64,000 nt of DNA from Mycobacterium sp. 852014-50255_SCH5639931 (lineage in GTDB: Bacteria > Actinomycetota > Actinomycetes > Mycobacteriales > Mycobacteriaceae): the NCBI RefSeq assembly GCF_001665605.1, contig NZ_LZSV01000017.1, forward strand, positions 355,786 to 419,785, written 5' to 3'. How positions within the stretch are numbered: position 1 is the first letter of the stretch; each line of letters begins with the position of its first letter. This document shows positions 10,544 to 19,734 of the stretch, piece by piece. The translations under genes and the position numbers were made by a program. The notes beneath the pieces are model-generated. The model was not told where the DNA came from. It made no database searches and saw only the letters and a list, made by a program, of their open reading frames with translations.

Positions 10544-10951
10544 TCAGTTGAGAAGCCCGGCGATGACGATGCCCACGCCGACCACGATCGCCAGCGCGAG
10601 TGACACCAACAGAAAGCTGACGGTCCGCTCTTTTGCCGCCGAGGCCTCGTGATCGGCCGCAGCGATGGGTGCGAGTCGGCGGCCGGCGCCCCAGGCCGAG
10701 GCGAGCAGGGTCGCCAGCCAGTTCGCATAGCCGGCGTACACAATCAGTCCGACCGCCGTCACACCCCACGCGTTGGGCAGGTGGATGTGTGGCCAGAGCA
10801 GGCCAATTAGCACGAGGAACATGCCGTTGAGGACGGCCTCGAGGTGGCTCGACAGCCCCATCCGCGGGTTCTTCAGTGCCGGGATGGCGAATCCAGTCAG
10901 CAGGCCGATCAGGAACAGGACCAACCCAAGTGTGAACAGCACCGTCTGCAT
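10544..10951 (-). CDS. Small membrane protein, hydroxylaminobenzene mutase-like
   Basis: Integral membrane protein of 135 residues with about four hydrophobic helices. The segment LIGLLTGFAIPALKNPRMGL followed by SHLEAVLNGMFL resembles, from memory, HabA of Pseudomonas, the 135-residue mutase that rearranges hydroxylaminobenzene to 2-aminophenol after nitroreduction. The length match and the neighbouring nitroreductase and MarR genes strengthen this, but no alignment was run; a related styrene-oxide-isomerase-like role is possible. It is convergent with the MarR gene. Confidence 0.65.
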   Translation of the reverse strand: MQTVLFTLGLVLFLIGLLTGFAIPALKNPRMGLSSHLEAVLNGMFLVLIGLLWPHIHLPNAWGVTAVGLIVYAGYANWLATLLASAWGAGRRLAPIAAADHEASAAKERTVSFLLVSLALAIVVGVGIVIAGLLN

Positions 10952-11002
10952 GTCAGAAGAGTAGGCCGCCCGCGCCCGTCGTTATGGCGATCCGCTTTCC
11001 TC

Positions 11003-11061
11003 ACGAGACATAAACCGCCGCGGGCGTTCTCGGCGTGTCGTCGCAGAGGTTTATGTGTCGT
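11003..11061. repeat. Long imperfect inverted repeat downstream of the SOD-like gene
   Basis: Arms at 11003-11016 (acgagacataaacc) and 11048-11061 (ggtttatgtgtcgt) pair over 14 bases with one mismatch around a 31-base loop. It lies between the stop of the SOD-like gene and the start of the mutase-like gene, both on the minus strand. It could end transcription of the former, or be a dispersed mycobacterial palindromic element. Confidence 0.6.
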
Positions 11062-11082
11062 GGCGGCTCCGACCGCCACGCG

Positions 11083-11850
11083 TCAGCGGGTTCCGGGCGG
11101 AAGGCTCGGCGGAGTCGTCGTCACAGTGGTAATCGGCGTGGACGTGTACGTCGGGCTGCTGGTGACGGTGACCGTGCTCGTGCTGGTGGACGGCGGTGGC
11201 ACTTCGGTCGTCGTCGTGATCGTCGTGACGCTGGTCGTCGTCGAGGTGGACGACGTCGTCGTCGCGGCCGCCGCGGCGAGCACACCGCAGGCCACCCGCT
11301 TGCCCGACTCGCCGGCGGAACTCCCGCTCAGGTTGTCCGCGTTCTGGTGGACGATCAGCGCGGTGCCCGAGCTGGTTCTCAGGTCCGAGGCGGTGAGCAA
11401 GCTGGTGGTGGTGACCAGCTTCGCCGAGCCGTCGTTGCGCACCTGCAACGCGGTCAGGTCGCCGCTGGCCGGGAAACCGGTGTGATTCGGTGCCTGGTAG
11501 ACGCTTCCGGCCGAATTGAAGTCCCCGGTCGAGCCGCCGGACGGCGCGGTGGAATTAGCCTCGCATTTGCCCACAGCGTGGATCATCAGCGCGTGGAAAC
11601 CCGGGCTCAGGACTTGGTTGGGTCCGGCCTCCACGGTCACCGTCGCGTACCCGTTCGCGAAATCAATGGTGGCGGTGCCGACCTGGTTTCCGTCGGCGCT
11701 CTTCAACTGCGTGGTCATCCGCTCGGTGCCGGGGGGCGCGCTGGACGACGTTGACGTGGCAGATTGGCCACCCTGCTGGTTTGCGCATGCTGCCAACGGT
11801 GCGATGGTGGCGGCAAGCGCCACGGCCGCGAAGGTTACGCCCTTATTCAT
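11083..11850 (-). CDS. SodC-like lipoprotein with degenerate metal site
   Basis: Lipoprotein of 255 residues with lipobox LAAC (Cys22) and a Cu/Zn superoxide dismutase fold. Conserved: GFHALMIHAVGKCE, PASGDLTALQVRNDGSA, ALIVHQNADN and GKRVACG, with the disulfide Cys96 and Cys188. Compared with M. tuberculosis SodC from memory, the first His of HxH is Met89 and the GHYH segment reads SVYQ, so copper and bridging ligands are gone while His91 and His168 remain. A C-terminal tail of about 60 residues is almost all Ser, Thr and Pro, probably O-glycosylated. SOD activity is doubtful; a binding role is likelier. Confidence 0.82.
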   Translation of the reverse strand: MNKGVTFAAVALAATIAPLAACANQQGGQSATSTSSSAPPGTERMTTQLKSADGNQVGTATIDFANGYATVTVEAGPNQVLSPGFHALMIHAVGKCEANSTAPSGGSTGDFNSAGSVYQAPNHTGFPASGDLTALQVRNDGSAKLVTTTSLLTASDLRTSSGTALIVHQNADNLSGSSAGESGKRVACGVLAAAAATTTSSTSTTTSVTTITTTTEVPPPSTSTSTVTVTSSPTYTSTPITTVTTTPPSLPPGTR

Positions 11851-11887
11851 GGGCCGGTCGTACCCCGATTGGTCGCGGTCCAAACGA

Positions 11888-12367
11888 CTACAGCGAACTC
11901 AACAGGGTGGCGCGGCCTCGGACGCGAAGCTTATTGATCGTGGATCGACGCAAACGGGTGATGCGCTCCACCATTCGATCTCCGAGTGCGTCGAGCATCT
12001 CGGCGCTCAAATCTATTGGCGCCGGGCATAAGTCGCGCTCCTCTTCGCTGGCGTGTGCATCCAGGACCGTGACGAACGAGTGCCACTCGCCCTCGTATTG
12101 CGGCGCCGTCGGCGGGGTCCGAAGTAGCACCGCCAGCTGATCCCAGACTTGCCGGTGCTCCGCGTGGGCGATCGCGACGAGCGTGCTTGCCTCCGACACC
12201 GCCGGATAGAACAGGTCGTCCTCGATCCGCATGTGAATGTCGAGTTCGATCAACAATTCATCGAGGGCGTCCTGCCGCTCGCCGGTAGCCGGGGGCAACG
12301 CCGTGATCTTCTCGCAAAGCCCGCGTAAGACCTTGTGGTGTTCAAAGAGCACATCGTAGGCGTTCAT
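11888..12367 (-). CDS. Hemerythrin HHE domain protein
   Basis: Four-helix non-heme di-iron protein of 159 residues. Metal ligands are visible in FEHHKVLR, ELDIHMRIEDDLFYP, AHAEHRQVWDQ and the C-terminal DAHASEEERD. Hemerythrin-like proteins bind O2 or sense and detoxify NO and peroxide; several influence sigma F or redox responses in mycobacteria. It is translationally coupled to the upstream Rieske/DUF2231 gene by an ATGA overlap, so the two iron proteins probably work together. Confidence 0.88.
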   Translation of the reverse strand: MNAYDVLFEHHKVLRGLCEKITALPPATGERQDALDELLIELDIHMRIEDDLFYPAVSEASTLVAIAHAEHRQVWDQLAVLLRTPPTAPQYEGEWHSFVTVLDAHASEEERDLCPAPIDLSAEMLDALGDRMVERITRLRRSTINKLRVRGRATLLSSL

Positions 12368-13281
12368 TTCGCGCCTCCGCGCACCTCGACGTATCCATGG
12401 CGGATGCGTGCCGGGTAGTGCGGCAGTGCGGCTGTCGCCGGTCCACGCAGCACTTCTCCCGATTCGCAGGCGAACCGGGAGCCATGCCACGGACAAACGA
12501 TGCGGCCGCGATCGATCCAGCCGTCGTCCATCGGCGCACCGAGGTGGGGGCAGCGCGCGCCGACGGCCAGGACCCGGTCGTCGGTGCGGTAGAGAACCAC
12601 GCCGACGCCGTCAACCTCGACCCGCCGCGGCTGACCGTCCAGGGCCGTTGCCGGCAACACCGGCGTCCAGTGGGCGGCACTGAGCCGAGCCCCCGAGCGG
12701 TCCACCCCGGCTCCCGATCCGTAGACGAGAGCTCCGCCCAAATAGCCGCTACTCAGGGTGATGCCGTAGCCCAGCGCACTGCAAGCCATCCCGCGCTGAT
12801 GGCGACCGTTGCGGCGGTCCCACCACGACAACGCGTACAGGCTCGTCGCGACCCCGTTCAGCAAGCCATGGACAACGCCGACCCGTCGCGATTGCTCATG
12901 CGTGTGTTGCCAGTCCGTCAGACCGGTCGCGGCCGCGCCGACGCTTCCGGCGAGTCCGACACCCAACGCGAACCTCGACGCGTCACGCCATTGCGCGCCA
13001 CTCCCCGAGAGCATGGACGCCGCATCCATCGCGACCGTCGTCGTGATCGCTCCCGTCGGCACCGACGTCAACGCGGGATGCAGCGGATGGCCGAGCCAGG
13101 TGCCGTGCAGCGCATTGCTGACCCGGTCGCGATATCGGCCCATGGCCGCGAAGAGGAATGTCAGACCGTGCTCGAGGCGGTAGCTCGGCCGGTCTAGCCA
13201 TTCCTGTCTTCCCAGCCTTCTGACTGCGGCATGGCCGTAATTACGGACGCGATCCGGAGATCGATGTGATCGTTCAGTCAC
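12364..13281 (-). CDS. DUF2231 membrane domain fused to Rieske [2Fe-2S] domain
   Basis: Protein of 305 residues starting at GTG with a very strong ribosome site (ggaggg). The N-terminal half is a DUF2231 membrane domain (LGHPLHPALTSVPTGA at about 64-78, then hydrophobic helices). The C-terminal domain holds a full Rieske motif: CPHLGAP (Cys244, His246) and CPWHGSRF (Cys263, His266). It is likely an inner-membrane electron-transfer protein. It overlaps the hemerythrin gene and lies 186 bases downstream of whiB3 on the same strand. The electron partner is unknown. Confidence 0.88.
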   Translation of the reverse strand: MTERSHRSPDRVRNYGHAAVRRLGRQEWLDRPSYRLEHGLTFLFAAMGRYRDRVSNALHGTWLGHPLHPALTSVPTGAITTTVAMDAASMLSGSGAQWRDASRFALGVGLAGSVGAAATGLTDWQHTHEQSRRVGVVHGLLNGVATSLYALSWWDRRNGRHQRGMACSALGYGITLSSGYLGGALVYGSGAGVDRSGARLSAAHWTPVLPATALDGQPRRVEVDGVGVVLYRTDDRVLAVGARCPHLGAPMDDGWIDRGRIVCPWHGSRFACESGEVLRGPATAALPHYPARIRHGYVEVRGGAK

Positions 13282-13467
13282 GGCACCCTCCTGTGCGCGT
13301 GAGCGAACCGACGCGGGGCCCCCGGCACGACGGAACGCCCGAATCTAGCCCGACGCGACGCAAGGGTTGTTGAGTGCCGCGTCGATATGGACGCGGCCAG
13401 CCGGCGGCCTAGCCCATGACTAGTACACGGACCGCCACGGCCATTCGTTCAACCGAGTCGTGCGCCG

Positions 13468-13776
13468 TTAGGCCGAGCGGCGAATGCCGCGCGTGCGGCC
13501 GATGTCGCCCTTCAGCAACATGTCGCGCTCCGATTCGGACAAGCCGCCCCAAACCCCATAGGGCTCACCGACTTCGAGCGCGTGGGAACGGCACTCCTGA
13601 ATTACCGGGCACTGCCGGCACATTTCTTTGGCGCGCTGCTCGCGCTGCATGCGGGCGCGGCCGCGCTCACCGTCGGGGTGAAAGAACATCGACGAGTCAA
13701 CGCCGCGGCACAAGCCCTGCAGTTGCCAGTTCCAGATGTCGGCGTTGGGTCCAGGTAGCTGCTCCGGCTGTGGCAT
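13468..13776 (-). CDS. whiB3: Redox regulator WhiB3
   Basis: [4Fe-4S] transcription factor of 102 residues. It begins MPQPEQLPGPNADIWNWQ and matches my memory of M. tuberculosis WhiB3 (Rv3416) almost throughout. The four cluster cysteines are at 23, 53, 56 and 62, followed by the GVWGG turn and a basic C-terminal DNA-binding tail (TRGIRR). WhiB3 senses O2 and NO and controls lipid anabolism and redox balance through SigA. Orientation against groEL1 and next to the sigD block is as in M. tuberculosis. Confidence 0.97.
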   Translation of the reverse strand: MPQPEQLPGPNADIWNWQLQGLCRGVDSSMFFHPDGERGRARMQREQRAKEMCRQCPVIQECRSHALEVGEPYGVWGGLSESERDMLLKGDIGRTRGIRRSA

Positions 13777-14130
13777 TGGTGTTTCCCTCTCTGCACGGCA
13801 CGCCCAGTAAGGTCAGGTTCGCGAAGCGATTGTGCAACTGAAATGAAGTGGCGTCACCGATGACTACCCGTCATGCGTAGACGTTAGGGCGGGCGGTGAA
13901 TTTGCGTCAATAGCCACTTAGCCCGACAAAGTATGTAATGGTTATAAAAGAATTAACGCCGCGTTCATCTGCTACCCATTGTCGAAACACGCACCGTGCT
14001 ACCAGGCACTTGACCGGAACGAGATTTCCCAGCTCACGGGCCAGGGGAGGGCCGGCCGCGATTAGTACAGGACCTATTGTGATTAACAGTTCGGTAACGC
14101 GAACAGCACAAACTGTTTACTCCTATCGTC
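13777..14130. promoter_or_regulatory. Divergent whiB3 / Rv3415c-like intergenic region
   Basis: This 354-base gene-free stretch separates divergent starts. Around 13925-13975 and 14080-14130 it is much more AT-rich than the surroundings, fitting two promoters and possible regulator sites for whiB3, which has a long complex upstream region in mycobacteria. I see no small gene with coding character and no clear hairpin. Confidence 0.45.
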
Positions 14131-14949
14131 GTGATTGAAACTCGTCACACTTCCGTGATTGGCCGAGAGCTGGCCGCCGCCGCCTTCGGAGACCGGCCCG
14201 GCACCTGGCCGCTGCCGACGGCGGTCACTCCGGAGGGCTTATGGCTGCGCGCGGTCGCAGCGGGCGGGCAGGGCCGCTACGGCAGCGCCTACCGCGATCT
14301 GGCCGCGCTGCGGCGCGACGCCCCCGCCGGTCGGTTGGCGTCCCTGGCTCACAGCACGCAGGGATCCTTTCTGCGCCAACTGGGTTGGCACACGCTGGCG
14401 CGCGGGTGGGACGGGCGCGCCCTAGCGCTGGCCGGCGTGGACCCCGAGGCGCGTGCCGACGCCGTGATCGGGCTGGCGGCCGACGCGCTGGGTGTCGGCC
14501 GCTTCGCGGCGGCGGCGGCGTTGTTGCGCCGCGCGGACTCCGAGCTGGGTGCGGAGCCGCTGCCCGAGCGGCAGCCGGTGCGCCGCGGGTGGGTGGCCGC
14601 CGAATTGGCGATGGCCCGCGGCGACGGCGAAACCGCCATCCGCCATGCGAACGAAGCGGTGGAGCTGGCGGGCGCCATGGCCGTCCCGTCGGCGCGGCAC
14701 GCGGTCAAGAGCGAGGTGGTGCTGGCGGCCGCCCTGTGCAGCGCCGGGGCCGTCGAGCGCGCGCGGGCGGTGGCGGAGGCGGCGCTGGAGGCCACCGGCC
14801 GGCTCGGGCTGGTCCCGCTTCGTTGGGCGTTGGCGTGCTTGCTGATTGATCTCGGTAGCGTCACCGTCTCGACACAAAAGCTACGCGAAATTCGCGATGT
14901 CTCCGCAGGCCAAGTGCGGCGCGCCGGTGCGACGTGGCGTTCCGCTTGA
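14131..14949 (+). CDS. Conserved mycobacterial protein, Rv3415c-like
   Basis: Protein of 272 residues, Ala/Leu/Arg-rich and helical, with repeated A-x-x-x-G-x-x-x-x-A patterns that suggest tetratricopeptide-like helical repeats. There is no catalytic motif, signal peptide or membrane segment. It starts at GTG. Position just upstream of sigD and downstream of the whiB3 promoter region fits Rv3415c, whose function is unknown. Given the neighbours, a role around SigD signalling is possible but unsupported. Confidence 0.8.
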   Translation: MIETRHTSVIGRELAAAAFGDRPGTWPLPTAVTPEGLWLRAVAAGGQGRYGSAYRDLAALRRDAPAGRLASLAHSTQGSFLRQLGWHTLARGWDGRALALAGVDPEARADAVIGLAADALGVGRFAAAAALLRRADSELGAEPLPERQPVRRGWVAAELAMARGDGETAIRHANEAVELAGAMAVPSARHAVKSEVVLAAALCSAGAVERARAVAEAALEATGRLGLVPLRWALACLLIDLGSVTVSTQKLREIRDVSAGQVRRAGATWRSA

Positions 14950-15039
14950 AATGGCCTCCGGGCCGTTATTGTCAATTCGTTAGTTAGCCCGGTTAGCCCG
15001 CGATGTGTCCGGTTCGTAACGTTGGAGATACCGCCGTCG

Positions 15040-15615
15040 ATGACAATTCAAGGGGATCGTCTCGACGCTGTGGTGTCCAAGGCCGTGGCGGGGGACAGTA
15101 ACGCACTACGGGAGGTGCTGGAGACCATCCGTCCGATTGTCGTGCGATATTGCCGCGCGCGAGTCGGGACAGTCGAGCGGGGTGGGCTGTCAGCGGATGA
15201 CGTGGCACAGGAGGTGTGCTTGGCGACTATCACGGCGCTGCCGCGCTACCGGGACCGAGGGCGTCCCTTTCTCGCCTTCCTGTACGGCATCGCGGCGCAC
15301 AAGGTCGCGGACGCCCATCGGGCCGCCGGCCGTGATCTCTCCTATCCGACCGAGGTCATTCCCGAGCGTTGGTCGTCCGACGCGGGCCCCGAACAGCGGG
15401 CCATCGAAGCCGATTCGGTCAGCCGGATGAGCGAGCTGCTCGAAATCCTGCCCGCCAAGCAGCGCGAGATCCTGATCCTGCGTGTCGTCGTCGGCTTGTC
15501 CGCCGAGGAGACCGCGTCCGCCGTCGGCAGCACCACGGGAGCGGTCCGGGTGGCCCAGCACCGCGCGCTGTCCCGGCTGAAGTCCGAAATGATCGCGGCA
15601 GGTGACTGTGCCTGA
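15040..15615 (+). CDS. sigD: ECF sigma factor SigD
   Basis: Extracytoplasmic-function sigma factor of 191 residues from the ATG at 15040; a TTG six codons upstream (15022) is also possible and M. tuberculosis annotation extends further. Region 2 is seen in ETIRPIVVRYCRARVG, DVAQEVCLATITALPRYR and FLYGIAAHKVADAHRA; region 4 in LLEILPAKQREILILRVVVG and the recognition helix GAVRVAQHRALSRLK. SigD acts in stationary phase and the stringent response. The stop overlaps the anti-sigma gene by 14 bases, so the two are co-expressed. Confidence 0.95.
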   Translation: MTIQGDRLDAVVSKAVAGDSNALREVLETIRPIVVRYCRARVGTVERGGLSADDVAQEVCLATITALPRYRDRGRPFLAFLYGIAAHKVADAHRAAGRDLSYPTEVIPERWSSDAGPEQRAIEADSVSRMSELLEILPAKQREILILRVVVGLSAEETASAVGSTTGAVRVAQHRALSRLKSEMIAAGDCA

Positions 15616-16366
15616 ATCCCTGGACGAATTCGCCCGCACCAACCTGCTTCTCGACGCGCTCGCCGAGCGGCGGCCGGTGCACGTCGGTGACCCTGACATG
15701 GACGCGATGGCCACGCTGCTGGAGGACTGGCGCGACAACCTGCGGTGGCCACCGGCGAGTGCGCTGGTGTCGGCCGAGGAAGCCGTCGACGCCCTGCGCG
15801 CCGGCCTGGCCGACCGTCGCCGCGGCCGGCGCGGGCTGGCGACGATCGGATCGGTCGCCGCGGCGCTGTTGGTGATGAGCGGCTTCGGCGCGATGGTGGT
15901 CGAGGCGCGCCCCGGCACCCCGCTGCACGGGCTGCACGCGATGTTCTTCGACCAGCCGCGCGTCAACGAGAAGAATCAGGTCATGCTGTCGGCCAGGGCC
16001 GACCTGGCCAAGGTGCAGGAATCGATCGACCGCGGTCAATGGGACCAGGCCCAGAACCAGCTCACCGAGGTGAGCAGCCTGGTCCAGTCGATCGACGACC
16101 CGGCCAGCAAACAGGAGCTGACAAACCAGCTGAAGCTGTTGAATCTCAGGGTCCAATCGCGAAACCCGAATGCGACGCTGCCGCCCCCGGCGAACACGCC
16201 GTCGGCGTGGTCGACTCCGACCACCGCTGCGCCGACGGCGGCCACCACACCCTCCGAAGCTTCGCCGAGCCCGTCAGTCACGCCCTCGCCGAGTCAGTCG
16301 TGGAGCAAGCACCGGCACCACGGGCAGACTTCGACGCCGTCGGCGGTGACGCCGAACAACCCCTAG
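15602..16366 (+). CDS. rsdA: Anti-sigma-D factor RsdA
   Basis: Membrane anti-sigma factor of 254 residues. The N-terminal cytoplasmic part (LDEFARTNLLLDALAER) is the SigD-binding region, a single membrane helix spans about residues 78-100, and the outer part has a coiled-coil-like stretch and a long Pro/Ser/Thr-rich tail. It is shorter than M. tuberculosis RsdA (Rv3413c, 299 residues), mostly in the tail as far as can be judged. It starts at GTG inside the sigD end. SigD release is expected through regulated proteolysis of this protein. Confidence 0.9.
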   Translation: MTVPESLDEFARTNLLLDALAERRPVHVGDPDMDAMATLLEDWRDNLRWPPASALVSAEEAVDALRAGLADRRRGRRGLATIGSVAAALLVMSGFGAMVVEARPGTPLHGLHAMFFDQPRVNEKNQVMLSARADLAKVQESIDRGQWDQAQNQLTEVSSLVQSIDDPASKQELTNQLKLLNLRVQSRNPNATLPPPANTPSAWSTPTTAAPTAATTPSEASPSPSVTPSPSQSWSKHRHHGQTSTPSAVTPNNP

Positions 16367-16370
16367 CGGT

Positions 16371-18540
<2,170 letters not shown>

Positions 18541-18547
18541 GGCCGGG

Positions 18548-19675
18548 ATGGTCGAAATCGGGATGGGCCGCAACGCCCGTCGCACCTATGAACTGAGCGA
18601 AGTCAGCATCGTGCCGTCGCGGCGCACCCGGTCGTCGCAGGACGTGTCGACCACCTGGCAGCTGGACGCCTACCGCTTCGAGATCCCGGTGGTGGCCCAC
18701 CCGACCGACGCACTGGTGTCGCCCGAGTTCGCGATCGAGCTCGGCCGGCTGGGCGGGCTGGGCGTGCTCAACGGCGAAGGCCTGATCGGCAGGCACGCCG
18801 ACGTAGAGGGCAAGATCGCCCAGCTCGTCGAGGCCGCCACCAAGGAGCCCGAACCGTCGGCGTCGATCCGGCTGCTGCAGGAATTGCACGCCGCCCCGCT
18901 GAACCCCGACCTGCTGGGGTCCGCGGTCGCGCGCATCCGGGAGGCCGGGGTGATCACGGCGGTGCGGGTCAGCCCGCAGAACGCGCAGGCGCTGACCCCG
19001 GTGCTGCTGCAGGCCGGCATCGACCTGCTGGTCATCCAGGGCACCATCGTCTCGGCCGAACGGGTGGCCAGTGACGGTGAGCCGCTGAACCTGAAGACCT
19101 TCATCTCCGAGCTCGACGTCCCGGTGGTGGCCGGCGGGGTGCTCGACCACCGCACCGCGCTGCACCTGATGCGCACCGGCGCCGCCGGCGTCATCGTCGG
19201 CTACGGCTCCACCCGGGGCGTCACCACCAGCGACGAGGTGTTGGGCATCAGCGTGCCGATGGCGACCGCCATCGCCGACGCCGCCGCCGCGCGGCGCGAA
19301 TACCTCGACGAGACCGGCGGCCGTTACGTGCACGTGCTGGCCGACGGCGACATCCATACCTCCGGCGAGCTGGCCAAGGCGATCGCCTGCGGCGCCGACG
19401 CGGTGGTGCTCGGCACCCCGCTCGCCGAATCCGCCGAAGCGCTCGGCGAGGGCTGGTTCTGGCCGGCCGCGGCGGCGCACCCGTCGTTGCCCCGCGGGGC
19501 GTTGCTGCAGATCGCGCTGGGCGAGCGCCCGCCGCTGGAGCGGGTGCTCAACGGGCCTTCCGACGACCCGTTCGGTTCCCTGAACCTGGTTGGCGGCCTG
19601 CGCCGGTCGATGGCCAAGGCCGGCTATTGCGATCTCAAGGAGTTCCAGAAGGTCGGGCTGACCACTGGAAGCTGA
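18548..19675 (+). CDS. guaB3: GuaB3, IMPDH/GMP reductase-family protein
   Basis: IMPDH/GMPR-family barrel of 375 residues without CBS domains, the same length as Rv3410c. The ATG at 18548 was chosen because MVEIGMGRNARRTYEL is the conserved start; earlier codons overlap guaB2. The barrel segments VVAHPTDALVSPEF and GGVLDHRTALHLM are seen, but no SICTTR loop, so IMPDH activity is not expected. Recent work on actinobacterial GuaB3 supports GMP reductase activity in some homologues. It is the second gene of the guaB2-guaB3-choD run. Confidence 0.94.
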   Translation: MVEIGMGRNARRTYELSEVSIVPSRRTRSSQDVSTTWQLDAYRFEIPVVAHPTDALVSPEFAIELGRLGGLGVLNGEGLIGRHADVEGKIAQLVEAATKEPEPSASIRLLQELHAAPLNPDLLGSAVARIREAGVITAVRVSPQNAQALTPVLLQAGIDLLVIQGTIVSAERVASDGEPLNLKTFISELDVPVVAGGVLDHRTALHLMRTGAAGVIVGYGSTRGVTTSDEVLGISVPMATAIADAAAARREYLDETGGRYVHVLADGDIHTSGELAKAIACGADAVVLGTPLAESAEALGEGWFWPAAAAHPSLPRGALLQIALGERPPLERVLNGPSDDPFGSLNLVGGLRRSMAKAGYCDLKEFQKVGLTTGS

Positions 19676-19734
19676 GGCCAGCTGAAGACCGGGGGCACTG
19701 GCTCGTTACCCGTGAGTAAGGCCATACTGGTGCG

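Noticed and set aside
11100..11300. Apparent gtc/gtg-rich tandem repeat region
   Set aside because: It is the coding sequence of the Thr/Ser/Pro-rich tail of the SOD-like lipoprotein, not an intergenic satellite.
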